The notes below the pieces were generated by a model. The model was given only the letters and a program-made list of their open reading frames with translations. It was not told the DNA's origin and ran no database searches. This document shows, one piece after another, positions 28,479 to 37,136 of a DNA stretch of 64,000 nucleotides. The stretch is from assembly GCF_900112245.1 (NCBI RefSeq), contig NZ_FOYX01000003.1:310001-374000 (forward strand), written 5' to 3'. The translations under genes were made by a program, and so were the position numbers. The first letter of the stretch is position 1. Each line of letters opens with the position of its first letter. The DNA comes from Maribacter stanieri (lineage in GTDB: Bacteria; Bacteroidota; Bacteroidia; Flavobacteriales; Flavobacteriaceae).

Positions 28479-29987
28479 TTAAGAATCAGCTTTATCTTTT
28501 TTCTTAAATATTTTTTTGAAGAAATCGGCTATAAAACCGAAATCCATCATTCCTTTATCTTCTGTAGCCCTTTTTGTTAGATAAACACCTAACGGTAGCA
28601 TTATTAGTGTAGCTAACCAAGCGCCCAACATTGGGTGAATATTGCCTTCTTTTGCATAATTACTGGCAAAAACTCCTATGAAATAATAGATTAGAAATAA
28701 TACGATGGCGATAACCATTGGTAGCCCTAAACCACCTTTTCTTATAATTGCGCCCAACGGAGCTCCAACAAAAAACAAGATGATACAAGAGAAAGCCAAA
28801 GCATATTTATTGTGAAGCGAAAGAATATGCATATTGTATATTTTATATCGCTTTTGTAATTCTTCTTTTTTTCCGGTTAAAGAACCTAGAATACTACTGG
28901 TAGAATTTTTGGCACTACTTAAAACCTGTATTTGCTGCCAGTCAGGAAATATAATAAGAAAGTTCTCTTTTATGGAATCTTGAAAGGCAATATTGGCTTT
29001 AGACTTAATCGCCTTAGTTTCTATAATTGAGTCTTTTTTTCTGACCATATCGGTCTTTGTAGAATCATTGTTTTCTACCACTAAGGGAGTAAACATACCG
29101 GTTCTGCTTTCAATATTCTTTGAAAATGCACGTACTATTCTGTAATTATCGCCTCGTAAAGAATCAATATCTTTTGAAAGGCGAGAAATATTCTTCATTT
29201 TATCAGTACTAATGTCGCGCTCTTCTTCTAGTTCATCATTATTGATTTCAGGTATCTCAATATTCATGGTATACGTGTCGAAATCTGCTTGGGCAAAAGG
29301 GAATTTCATTTTGCTGTCATTACTTTTTGAAGTAACATCCTCATAATAATGCCCATCTTTTAATACCAATTGAATGATGTCAGATTCTTCACTACTGATC
29401 AATTCTCCCGTTTTAGATTTGATAACAGTGGTATTTAGGTTGTTTTTTGATTTGATATGAATGATAACATTCTTAAGAAAACGGTCGTTATCCCCATATT
29501 TCTCATCAACCTTAATATTCATTCCTTCAAAATCACTAAAAACACCTTCAGATACTACAGCTGCAGGTTTAACCTTTGCGATGTTTCTACGGAGATTATA
29601 TATCTTTCGTTGAGATAATGGAATTACATTATTGGCAAAAAAGAAGGTAACCCCACCTAAAATCGTTACAAAAACAATTAAGCTTAGCATGGAGCGCTGC
29701 AAGGAAATACCTGACGCCTTCATAGCGGCGAATTCATAATTTTCTGCAATGGAACCAAACGTAAGTATGGAAGACAAAAGCACCGTAAGTGGAAGTACTT
29801 TTTCGGTAAGGTCTGGCATTAAATAAAACAGAAACTTACCAATAATTACAATATCTAGACCTTTACCCGCAAGGTCATCAATAAAAAGCCAAATCGTTTG
29901 AAATATGAAGATGAACATCAATATTACAAACGAGCTGATAAAATTAAAGACGAACCTGGATAGGATATATCGGTCTAGTATTCTCAA
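28479..29987 (-). CDS. LptG/YjgP-YjgQ family LPS-export permease
   Basis: A 502-residue inner-membrane protein of the LptF/LptG family that, with LptB, extracts lipopolysaccharide. Six membrane helices (three near the N-terminus, 12-38, 55-80, 100-120, and three near the C-terminus, about 390-480) flank a large periplasmic beta-jellyroll domain (about 125-385), which is the expected topology; the sequence PLSQRKIYNLRRN sits at the first domain boundary. It follows lolA by 5 bases and is followed by ribB with no gap. Flavobacteria usually have two such permeases; whether this one plays LptF or LptG cannot be told here. Confidence 0.9.
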   Translation of the reverse strand: MRILDRYILSRFVFNFISSFVILMFIFIFQTIWLFIDDLAGKGLDIVIIGKFLFYLMPDLTEKVLPLTVLLSSILTFGSIAENYEFAAMKASGISLQRSMLSLIVFVTILGGVTFFFANNVIPLSQRKIYNLRRNIAKVKPAAVVSEGVFSDFEGMNIKVDEKYGDNDRFLKNVIIHIKSKNNLNTTVIKSKTGELISSEESDIIQLVLKDGHYYEDVTSKSNDSKMKFPFAQADFDTYTMNIEIPEINNDELEEERDISTDKMKNISRLSKDIDSLRGDNYRIVRAFSKNIESRTGMFTPLVVENNDSTKTDMVRKKDSIIETKAIKSKANIAFQDSIKENFLIIFPDWQQIQVLSSAKNSTSSILGSLTGKKEELQKRYKIYNMHILSLHNKYALAFSCIILFFVGAPLGAIIRKGGLGLPMVIAIVLFLIYYFIGVFASNYAKEGNIHPMLGAWLATLIMLPLGVYLTKRATEDKGMMDFGFIADFFKKIFKKKDKADS

Positions 29988-29992
29988 TAGTT

Positions 29993-30637
29993 CTAATTTC
30001 TTAGAATGAAATAACCTTCATCCTTATATTTAGCTTCATCAAAAGTAAATAAGGTTTTGGACAAATCTTGATCTGTTTTAAAAGAATTAACAGTGATTGT
30101 TGTCTTAGTACCGTTCTTACCAGTTTCAATAAGTTTATAGATATGTTTAGTACCCATATCAATACCTAATAATCTAGATTTTATTTCAGTATCAGAATCT
30201 ATAGGTGTCAATTTTACATACTGTACTTTTCTACCTTGTACATTTTGTAAAATATCCCAAGCATAATTGTGTCCTTCTTTGTAGAAAGTCAACATTTTAG
30301 AAGGTGTCATTGCATTTTCATCATCAGACTTATCTTCAATAGTTACTTCTTCATTTTCAGGTACAATAGTATATACTTTATTACCATCGAAAATTTGTTG
30401 AGATCCTAAATAGTTGAACATATATTTATTGCCTGCAAGAGTAACGTCTCCTCTTGTTTCTTGGTTAATACCAGCTTCTGCATTCTTTAAATCGAATTTA
30501 AAGTCAACAAAGATGTTATCATAACCCTGTACTTTGTTATAAACTTCGTCAAGTAAAGCTTTTGCTTTGTCAGAACCTTGCGCATTTGCAAAAGTTGCTG
30601 TGAACATAATCGTTAATACAATAATAATTTTCTTCAT
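29993..30637 (-). CDS. lolA: LolA-like outer-membrane lipoprotein carrier protein
   Basis: A periplasmic chaperone that carries lipoproteins from the inner to the outer membrane. I start it at the ATG at 30637 because that gives a perfect signal peptide (MKKIIIVLTIMFTATFANAQ); an in-frame ATG at 30658 would overlap the ftsK stop and place extra charged residues before the signal. The mature part (about 194 residues) is one LolA half-barrel: NIFVDFKFDLKNAE, GDVTLAGNKYMF, GNKVYTIVPE, TLFTFDEAKY. It is 13 bases after ftsK and 5 bases before lptG, in an envelope-biogenesis operon. Confidence 0.88.
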   Translation of the reverse strand: MKKIIIVLTIMFTATFANAQGSDKAKALLDEVYNKVQGYDNIFVDFKFDLKNAEAGINQETRGDVTLAGNKYMFNYLGSQQIFDGNKVYTIVPENEEVTIEDKSDDENAMTPSKMLTFYKEGHNYAWDILQNVQGRKVQYVKLTPIDSDTEIKSRLLGIDMGTKHIYKLIETGKNGTKTTITVNSFKTDQDLSKTLFTFDEAKYKDEGYFILRN

Positions 30638-30650
30638 CTCTTTTTTAATA

Positions 30651-33023
30651 TTATTCATTATCCAATATTTGTTGAAGGGCAACCATATCAGATACATATA
30701 CCTGTCTAGCTTTACTACCTTCAAATGGACCAACAATTCCTGCCGCTTCTAATTGATCAATAATTCTACCGGCTCTATTATAACCTAGTTTCAACTTACG
30801 TTGAATTAATGAGGCTGAACCTTGTTGTGCAATTACGATAACTTCTGCTGCTTCACGGAACTTTGCATCCCTATCCGACACATTATTATCAAGACTCGTG
30901 CCAGAATCTTCACCTACATATTCCGGTAGTTCATGAGCATCTGGATAAGCTCTCTGAGCGCCTATAAATTCAACAATTTTCGCAACTTCTGGTGTGTCTA
31001 CAAAGGCACATTGTATACGGGTAACATCATTACCTTGAGTAAACAACATATCACCTCTACCAATTAATTGGTCAGCACCTGCTGTATCTAAAATTGTTCT
31101 TGAATCTATTTTAGAAGTAACCCTAAAAGCTAATCTCGCAGGGAAGTTGGCTTTGATAATACCTGTAATAACGTTTACAGATGGTCTCTGGGTTGCAATG
31201 ATTAAATGTATACCAATTGCTCTTGCCAATTGCGCAAGCCTTGCGACGGGCGTTTCTACCTCTTTGCCAGCGGTCATAATTAAATCTGCAAACTCATCTA
31301 TAACTAGTACTATATAGGGCAAAAACTTGTGCCCGTCATTTGGGTTCAGTTTTCTTGCCTTGAATTTAGTATTGTATTCTTTTAAGTTACGAACCATCGC
31401 TAATTTCAATAGTTCGTATCTGTTATCCATCTCAATACACAGTGAATTTAGTGTATGAATTACTTTAGTGTTATCAGTAATAATCGCTTCTTCCGAATCT
31501 GGAAGTTTTGCCAGGAAATGACGTTCTATTTTATTGTACAGCGTAAGTTCAACTTTTTTAGGATCTACCAAAATAAACTTCACTTCAGCAGGATGCTTTT
31601 TGTATAGCAGGGAAGTTAATACTGCATTTAAACCAACAGATTTACCTTGTCCTGTAGCACCAGCCATTAACAAGTGAGGCATCTTAGCTAAGTCTACCAC
31701 AAATGTTTCATTACTAATGGTTTTACCAAATGCAATTGGTAATTCCATTTCTGCTTTCTGAAATTTGCTTGAAGCAATTACAGAACGCATAGAAACGATA
31801 GATGAATTTTTATTTGGTACTTCTATACCAATAGTTCCTTTTCCAGGAATAGGGGCGATGATACGAATTCCTAATGCAGCCAATGACAATGCTATATCAT
31901 CTTCTAGATTCTTAATCTTAGATATTCTAACGCCAGCTTCAGGTACTATCTCGTATAATGTTACAGTAGGACCGATAGTTGCTTTTATTTGAGCAATACC
32001 TATTTTGTAATTTTTTAGAGTATCAACAATTTTATTCTTATTTTCCTCTAACTCTTCTTGATTAATGGTAATACCACCTGTAGCACCATGTTGGTCTAAA
32101 AGATCAAGAGTAGGGAATTTGTAATTACCCAATTCTAGAGTAGGGTCAAACTCCCCAAAATCATCTACAAGCTTATTCGCAAGAATGTCAATTTCTTCTG
32201 GTTCTTCAATAACTTGTTCCACTTCCATATCCAAAGTTTCTTCGGGCTCTGGGGTGGTAATTTCAAAATCTTTGATTTTTTCCTCTTTTTCTAAATGAGG
32301 AATTTCTTCTTTATGAGTGTAGGTATCAATAATCACTGGAGCTTCCTCTTCTAGGGAAGTGGTAATTAATTCTTCCTCTTCTTTTTTCTTATTTGCTTTT
32401 CGTTCTTGGTTGGCTTTAAATTCTGTCGAAATAGCTTCTTTTCTTGATTTAAAGAAAGATGAAATTCCCTCTGGGGTAACTTCAAAAAGTCGTACCAAGA
32501 TAAATATAAGTCCGAATACCAATAGTAAAAGCACACCAATTTTACCGGCATAATCTTGTAAGAAGTCATTCATTTCAAAACCAACTAAGCCGCCTAGTAG
32601 AGGACTGCTAGTAGCAAAAAAGCCTAACGCAATAGAAATCCAAACAACAAATAGTAAGCCCCAAATCCATTTTTTAAACAATGCTTTCATTGGTAGACCT
32701 AGAAATAGGTATATACCTGTAATACAAACAAGAAATGGAAATATTAGAGATGCCAATCCAAAACCTTTGTACATGAAAAAGTGGCTAATACTTGCACCAA
32801 ATTTATTCAGTAGGTTTTTTGCTAATTCATTGCGGTCTTTAAATTCAGATAGTAAGCTTTGATCATCTTGCCAGTTAAAGTAAAAGGATATAAAAGAAAA
32901 GAAAAGCGCAATACTAAATAGCATTAACAAACTACCCAAAATGATTTTATTCTGTTTGGATAATTTAAATGATGTTCCTTTTTTAGTAGGTTTTGGCTTT
33001 GATTTAGTTGCCTTTTTTGCCAT
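30651..33023 (-). CDS. ftsK: FtsK/SpoIIIE-family DNA translocase
   Basis: A 790-residue septal DNA pump that clears chromosome ends at division. Four or five membrane helices cover about residues 25-195, followed by an acidic linker (about 200-310), the alpha domain, the RecA-like beta domain with Walker A GATGQGKSVGLN (near 454) and Walker B LVIDEFADL, and a C-terminal gamma winged helix (ASLIQRKLKLGYNRAGRI) that reads KOPS-like sites. Length and order are those of the Bacteroidota FtsK. A promoter lies just upstream (33050-33078), and lolA, lptG and ribB follow on the same strand. Confidence 0.97.
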   Translation of the reverse strand: MAKKATKSKPKPTKKGTSFKLSKQNKIILGSLLMLFSIALFFSFISFYFNWQDDQSLLSEFKDRNELAKNLLNKFGASISHFFMYKGFGLASLIFPFLVCITGIYLFLGLPMKALFKKWIWGLLFVVWISIALGFFATSSPLLGGLVGFEMNDFLQDYAGKIGVLLLLVFGLIFILVRLFEVTPEGISSFFKSRKEAISTEFKANQERKANKKKEEEELITTSLEEEAPVIIDTYTHKEEIPHLEKEEKIKDFEITTPEPEETLDMEVEQVIEEPEEIDILANKLVDDFGEFDPTLELGNYKFPTLDLLDQHGATGGITINQEELEENKNKIVDTLKNYKIGIAQIKATIGPTVTLYEIVPEAGVRISKIKNLEDDIALSLAALGIRIIAPIPGKGTIGIEVPNKNSSIVSMRSVIASSKFQKAEMELPIAFGKTISNETFVVDLAKMPHLLMAGATGQGKSVGLNAVLTSLLYKKHPAEVKFILVDPKKVELTLYNKIERHFLAKLPDSEEAIITDNTKVIHTLNSLCIEMDNRYELLKLAMVRNLKEYNTKFKARKLNPNDGHKFLPYIVLVIDEFADLIMTAGKEVETPVARLAQLARAIGIHLIIATQRPSVNVITGIIKANFPARLAFRVTSKIDSRTILDTAGADQLIGRGDMLFTQGNDVTRIQCAFVDTPEVAKIVEFIGAQRAYPDAHELPEYVGEDSGTSLDNNVSDRDAKFREAAEVIVIAQQGSASLIQRKLKLGYNRAGRIIDQLEAAGIVGPFEGSKARQVYVSDMVALQQILDNE

Positions 33024-33049
33024 TAAAACTTAATTCTGATGCTAAATTA

Positions 33050-33078
33050 CAAATTTACGATGAGCTACGTTATACCAA
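33050..33078 (-). promoter_or_regulatory. Promoter of the ftsK-lolA-lptG-ribB run
   Basis: Minus strand TTG (33078-33076), 18 bases, TAAATTTG (33057-33050), an exact TAnnTTTG box about 27 bases before the ftsK start. Confidence 0.6.
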
Positions 33079-33086
33079 GAACTAAC

Positions 33087-33452
33087 CTAAAGAATCTTTG
33101 GTAGGTAAATGATAAGGCCAATAATAGTAGAAGCAATAGAAACCAACATAACAGCCCCGGCAGAAATATCCTTAATAAATCCGATTTTGACATCAAATTC
33201 AGGTTGAATGTAATCTGCAATCTTTTCAACGGCAGTATTCATACCTTCAATACCTAAAACCATAGCGATGGCAAAAATTTGAAGTATCCATTCTGTTTGA
33301 GATATTTCAAAATAAAAGCCGGCAGCAGTCATTACAATGGCAATGAAAACCTGAATTTTTATACTTGCTTCAGTACGTATTAAAAGTATGGCTCCTTTAA
33401 AAGCGAAGCCAACACTTTTAATACGATTGACCAAAAAGGATTCTTTTGGCAT
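33087..33452 (-). CDS. dgkA: Diacylglycerol kinase/undecaprenol kinase (DgkA family)
   Basis: A 121-residue integral membrane kinase. It has the DgkA helices (an amphipathic N-terminal helix followed by three membrane spans at about 32-50, 54-72 and 96-118) and the active-site motif EGMNTAVEKIAD. Depending on the host it phosphorylates diacylglycerol for phospholipid turnover or undecaprenol for the cell-wall carrier; the sequence does not say which. It follows tpx by 15 bases on the same strand and is probably co-transcribed with it. Confidence 0.92.
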   Translation of the reverse strand: MPKESFLVNRIKSVGFAFKGAILLIRTEASIKIQVFIAIVMTAAGFYFEISQTEWILQIFAIAMVLGIEGMNTAVEKIADYIQPEFDVKIGFIKDISAGAVMLVSIASTIIGLIIYLPKIL

Positions 33453-33467
33453 GTGTGTTGTTTGTTA

Positions 33468-33971
33468 TTAGTTCATTAAAGCCTCTAAAGCTGCTTTGTA
33501 ATTTGGCTCTTCTGTAGTTTCTGCTACTTGCTCTGTATATAATACGTTTCCTTTTTCATCAACTACAACAACCGCTCTTGAAAGTAATGGAGCTAATGGT
33601 CCGTCTGAAAATGCTACGTTGTAACCTTTACCAAAATTACCATCTTTAAAATCAGAAAGCATTTCAACATTTTCAATACCCTCTGCACCACAAAATCTTG
33701 CTTGTGCGAAAGGAAGATCTTTAGAAATACATAATACGATTGTATTATCTAATTCTGCTGCTTCTTGATTAAATTGACGAACAGATTGTGCGCAAGTGCC
33801 TGTATCTACACTTGGAAAAATATTTAACACTACTCTAGAACCTTCATAGTCTGAAAGTTTAACAGTAGATAAGTCATTCTTAGTTAATTGAAATTCTGGA
33901 GCTTTTTCACCTGTTGTTGGTAGCGTTCCTATTGTGTGTATTTCGTTTCCTTTTAGTGTAACCGAAGCCAT
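33468..33971 (-). CDS. tpx: Thiol peroxidase Tpx (2-Cys peroxiredoxin)
   Basis: A 167-residue peroxidase that reduces hydrogen and organic peroxides. The peroxidatic Cys is in FPSVDTGTCAQSVRQFN (near residue 60) and the resolving Cys in ARFCGAEGIENV (near 94), the Tpx spacing. No signal peptide, cytoplasmic. It sits in a redox group with the peroxiredoxin and thioredoxin-like genes just upstream, and before dgkA by 15 bases. Confidence 0.95.
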   Translation of the reverse strand: MASVTLKGNEIHTIGTLPTTGEKAPEFQLTKNDLSTVKLSDYEGSRVVLNIFPSVDTGTCAQSVRQFNQEAAELDNTIVLCISKDLPFAQARFCGAEGIENVEMLSDFKDGNFGKGYNVAFSDGPLAPLLSRAVVVVDEKGNVLYTEQVAETTEEPNYKAALEALMN

Positions 33972-34042
33972 AACTTTTGTCTTTTTATAATTGAGAATGT
34001 GAAATTATAAAATATAAAGTTGAAATGAGTGGGAATAGGGTA

Positions 34043-34075
34043 AAAAAAAAGTCCTTTCAAATTTGAAAGGACTTT
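34043..34075 (-). terminator. Strong hairpin terminator
   Basis: A 28-base perfect palindrome (34048-34075, AAAGTCCTTTC ... GAAAGGACTTT) preceded on the plus strand by a run of A; on the minus strand it gives a stem followed by nine T. It lies 17 bases after the stop of the small helical gene and ends the peroxiredoxin-side transcripts before tpx. Confidence 0.9.
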
Positions 34076-34092
34076 ATAATTTTTTAAAGCTA

Positions 34093-34350
34093 TTATTTAT
34101 CTATAGAGCCTAAAACACGCTGCATAAATTGATTCATAGCATCTTTCTTTGGTGTGCCTTGCTCTATGCTGTTCGCAACCTCTATGGCACCGTACATATT
34201 AGAAATTAATTCGCCAATTACATCAAGCTCTTCATCTTTTAGTGAAGGTAACTCTGTTAGTGCTTCTAGAGTTTCAATAGTCTCTAGTACGAAATCGCTA
34301 TCTTTTTCTTCAATGAACTCTGTCAGTAATTTAATTATGGGTAATCTCAC
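34093..34350 (-). CDS. Small acidic helical protein coupled to thioredoxin-like gene
   Basis: An 85-residue protein (MRLPIIKLLTEFIEE ..., with LETIETLEALTEL and AMNQFMQRVLGSIDK) that looks wholly helical and carries no Cys, signal or metal site. It resembles the DUF6952-type proteins found only beside thioredoxin and peroxiredoxin genes in flavobacteria; that family name is from memory. It starts at a GTG (34350) inside the thioredoxin-like gene, a 20-base overlap, so translation is coupled. The overlap and the absence of another start codon fix the start. A role as partner or adaptor of the redox proteins is inference. Confidence 0.75.
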   Translation of the reverse strand: MRLPIIKLLTEFIEEKDSDFVLETIETLEALTELPSLKDEELDVIGELISNMYGAIEVANSIEQGTPKKDAMNQFMQRVLGSIDK

Positions 34351-34645
34351 TGATCAAATCTTTTAATAGGTCATACTTATTAGTTTGAACCTGATTTTTA
34401 ATTTTCCCTTTCTCGAAAGAAGCGAAGGTAGGTAAGTTACTTACGTCTGCTAGCTTTCTAGATTCAGGAAATTTTTCTGCATCTGCTAAAACAAAAGTAA
34501 TATTCTCATTTTGCGAAGCTTCTTTTTTAAACTTTGGCTTCATAATTCTACAGTTACCACACCATGATGCAGAATATTGTACAACTACATTAGGGTTATT
34601 GTCTATAATTTCCTGTAAATTATCTTGTTCTAATTCTAATAACAT
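34331..34645 (-). CDS. Thioredoxin-like protein
   Basis: A 104-residue thioredoxin fold with the active site WCGNCRIMKP (CGNC instead of the usual CGPC, near residues 29-32), a cis-proline region NLPTFASF, and no signal peptide. It should act as a disulfide reductant for the peroxiredoxins on either side. It overlaps the next gene by 20 bases. The CGNC redox centre suggests a potential different from standard thioredoxin. Confidence 0.88.
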   Translation of the reverse strand: MLLELEQDNLQEIIDNNPNVVVQYSASWCGNCRIMKPKFKKEASQNENITFVLADAEKFPESRKLADVSNLPTFASFEKGKIKNQVQTNKYDLLKDLISEITHN

Positions 34646-34673
34646 AATTAAAGTTATTTAAGGATTAATAAAA

Positions 34674-34702
34674 TGAACATGAGATAGATTACCTCATGTT
34701 CA
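34674..34702 (-). terminator. Hairpin between peroxiredoxin and thioredoxin-like genes
   Basis: Perfect 10-base stem TGAACATGAG (34674-34683) / CTCATGTTCA (34693-34702), loop 9 bases, followed on the minus strand by TTTTATTAAT. Because the T run is broken it may be a partial terminator that lowers expression of the thioredoxin-like gene against the peroxiredoxin. Confidence 0.65.
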
Positions 34703-34714
34703 TCAATAATTTTA

Positions 34715-35359
34715 TTAGTTAGCGTGTGTGGAAAGGTAGCTAGCAACACCGTCTCTATTTGCAGACATTGCTTCTTTACCTTCTTCCCAGTTAGCTGGAC
34801 AAACTTCACCTTTTTCTTGAACGTGAATTAAGGCATCTACTAAACGTAAATACTCACCAACGTTTCTACCAAGAGGCATATTGTTAATGCTTTCGTGTTG
34901 TACAACACCTTCTTCATCAATAATATATGTAGCTCTGTAAGTAACATTGTCACCTTCAACTTGAACTGTTTCTGTTTCTTCGTCGTAAACTTCGTTTTGG
35001 ATATCTAAAATGCCTAAAACGCTAGATAGGTTACGGTTGCTATCTGCTAATATTGGGTAAGTTACACCTTCAATACCGCCGTTATCTTTACTTGTACTTA
35101 ACCATGCAAAGTGTACTTCAGGAGTATCACAAGATGCACCGATTACTAATGTGTTTCTTTTTTCGAACTCACCAATAGCAGCTTGAAATGCATGTAATTC
35201 TGTAGGGCAAACAAAAGTAAAATCTTTTGGATACCAGAAAAGAACCACTTTTTTATTATTTTTTTGAGCTTCTTCTAATACGTTAAGTTTAAAAGTGTCG
35301 CCCATGTCGTTCATCGCGTTAACACTAAGATTTGGGAATTTTTTTCCTACAAATGCCAT
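34715..35359 (-). CDS. AhpC/Prx1-type typical 2-Cys peroxiredoxin
   Basis: A 214-residue peroxidase. Peroxidatic Cys in DFTFVCPTELHAF (near residue 50) and resolving Cys in GEVCPANWEEGKEAM (near 180); the C-terminal extension after it is typical of the eukaryote-like Prx1 type. Cytoplasmic. A TAATTTTG promoter box lies 33 bases upstream, and a hairpin follows the stop, giving a probably highly expressed single-gene transcript with read-through into the thioredoxin-like gene. Confidence 0.95.
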   Translation of the reverse strand: MAFVGKKFPNLSVNAMNDMGDTFKLNVLEEAQKNNKKVVLFWYPKDFTFVCPTELHAFQAAIGEFEKRNTLVIGASCDTPEVHFAWLSTSKDNGGIEGVTYPILADSNRNLSSVLGILDIQNEVYDEETETVQVEGDNVTYRATYIIDEEGVVQHESINNMPLGRNVGEYLRLVDALIHVQEKGEVCPANWEEGKEAMSANRDGVASYLSTHAN

Positions 35360-35391
35360 AATATGTTTTCGTTTTATAATTAATTATAAAG

Positions 35392-35399
35392 CAAAATTA
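35392..35399 (-). promoter_or_regulatory. Peroxiredoxin promoter -7 box
   Basis: Minus strand TAATTTTG, exact match to TAnnTTTG, 33 bases before the peroxiredoxin start. No TTG at the expected upstream distance. Confidence 0.5.
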
Positions 35400-35576
35400 A
35401 GACATGATAAGAGGTTAAAAGACTTTCTAAATTAGAATTTTCAATGGAAGAATAACTATTTTGAATAGCGTTTAGTTTACGCAACATTTTGTGTGAATGA
35501 CATAAATTATCACCTACAAAATTGTCAAATTAACAAAGAAGTAGGTGTAAAGGTGAAAAGGCAAAAGAATTAAAAT

Positions 35577-37061
35577 TTAGGATTTTTTTGAAGTCAGTCT
35601 TTTTATCTTAATATTAAAACCCGCAAATATGAAAGTCATAATTGGGCTCAACCAATTAAAGATAGCATACACAAAATACTCGGCTACACCAACACCTAAC
35701 ACACCGCTATGATATGCGCCACAGGTGTTATAAGGTATTAATACAGAAGTTACCGTTCCAGTATCTTCAAGTGTTCTACTTAAGTTCTCTGGAGCTAAGC
35801 CTCTATCTTTAAACGCTTTTGCAAACATTTTACCAGGTACCACAATAGCTAAATATTGATCAGAAGCTGTCCCGTTTAAAACAATACAGCTAATACCGGT
35901 ACTAAAAAATAGACCGAATGTAGACTTGGCCATGCTAAGTAGAGATTTTGTAATTCTAGCCAATGCACCAATACCATCCATTATACCGCCAAAGAACATG
36001 GCGCAAATAATTAACCAAATGGTTCCAAGCATACCTGTCATTCCCTTAGATGAGAATAAATCGCTTAAAGCTTTGTTATCGGTTGGTATATCTGTACTTA
36101 CCGTTATTGCTTTTAAAATGCCTTGGTAACCAGATTGAAAACTTAATTCTGTTGCTCCGGTAATACCTGCAACTATTTGTGGTTGAAAAATAAGCGCAAA
36201 TACAGCTGCTAAAAGCGTACCTATCAATAAGGCGGCTAAAGGAGGTGTTTTCTTGACTATTAGTGCTATTACGGCTATAGGAACAAGAAATAACCATCCA
36301 TTGATGTCAAAAGAAGAATCTATAGATGCTAAAATAGCATCAACGTCAGCTTCCCCGTTGGTTTCTAAACTAAAGCCTATTATTAAAAATACGATTAGTG
36401 TAACAGTTATTGTAGGCACCGTTGTCCATAGCATATACTTAATATGAGAGAACAACTCGCCACCGGCCATTGCAGGAGCCAAATTAGTGGTGTCACTTAA
36501 CGGTGATAACTTATCGCCAAAATAAGCGCCCGATAATACAGCGCCGGCTGTCATCCCTAAAGAAATACCCAAAGCTTCCCCAATACCTATTAATGCTATA
36601 CCCACTGTTGCAGAAGTGGTCCAGCTACTTCCTGTAGCTACTGAGATTATTGCACAAATAATTACACACGCCGCTAAAAATATGGTTGGATTTAGAATCT
36701 GTAATCCGTAATAAATCATAGCGGGAATTATACCGCTTACCAGCCATGTACCGGCTAGTGCACCAACCATTAGTAAAATAAGTAAAGCTCCCGTAGTAGA
36801 TCTTATATTCTCTTCAACTTCGGCAATCATTTGTTTGTAAGAAACTTTATGGAAGAATCCAACAATGGCAGCAACCGCACCACCTAATAATAATATAAAT
36901 TGATTAGAACCACTTAGGGCATCATCACCAAATACGTAAACATTGTAGGCCAACATGGCAACTAGGGCTACTACAGGAATTAAAGCAGCGAATATGCTCA
37001 ATTCTTTATTGTCAACGATATGTTCGTTTTCCCTGTGTTCATTGGTATTTTGATCTGACAT
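35577..37061 (-). CDS. nhaC: NhaC-family Na+/H+ antiporter
   Basis: A membrane protein of about 494 residues with around twelve hydrophobic segments that exchanges sodium for protons. I place the start at the ATG at 37061 (MSDQNTNEHRENEH); the three codons before it start with another codon and add nothing. NhaC-type features include the GSSWTTSATVGIALIGIG loop, YFGDKLSPLSDTTNLAPA and the late NGTASDQYLAIVVPG and IPYNTCGAYHSGVLGV motifs. It stands alone; a sodium-based energetics in a marine habitat fits. The antiported substrate (plain Na+/H+ or malate-lactate type) cannot be told. Confidence 0.92.
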   Translation of the reverse strand: MSDQNTNEHRENEHIVDNKELSIFAALIPVVALVAMLAYNVYVFGDDALSGSNQFILLLGGAVAAIVGFFHKVSYKQMIAEVEENIRSTTGALLILLMVGALAGTWLVSGIIPAMIYYGLQILNPTIFLAACVIICAIISVATGSSWTTSATVGIALIGIGEALGISLGMTAGAVLSGAYFGDKLSPLSDTTNLAPAMAGGELFSHIKYMLWTTVPTITVTLIVFLIIGFSLETNGEADVDAILASIDSSFDINGWLFLVPIAVIALIVKKTPPLAALLIGTLLAAVFALIFQPQIVAGITGATELSFQSGYQGILKAITVSTDIPTDNKALSDLFSSKGMTGMLGTIWLIICAMFFGGIMDGIGALARITKSLLSMAKSTFGLFFSTGISCIVLNGTASDQYLAIVVPGKMFAKAFKDRGLAPENLSRTLEDTGTVTSVLIPYNTCGAYHSGVLGVGVAEYFVYAIFNWLSPIMTFIFAGFNIKIKRLTSKKS

Positions 37062-37136
37062 TAAAATCAAGTTTGGTTACTTCGTAATATTACGATTTCT
37101 GTTACGGATGTGCAAACCCGTTTTAGAATTGAAATC

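Noticed and set aside
35500-35560. CACCTAC / GTAGGTG hairpin between NhaC and the peroxiredoxin as a terminator
   Set aside because: Only 7 base pairs with a loop of more than 20 bases and no T run.
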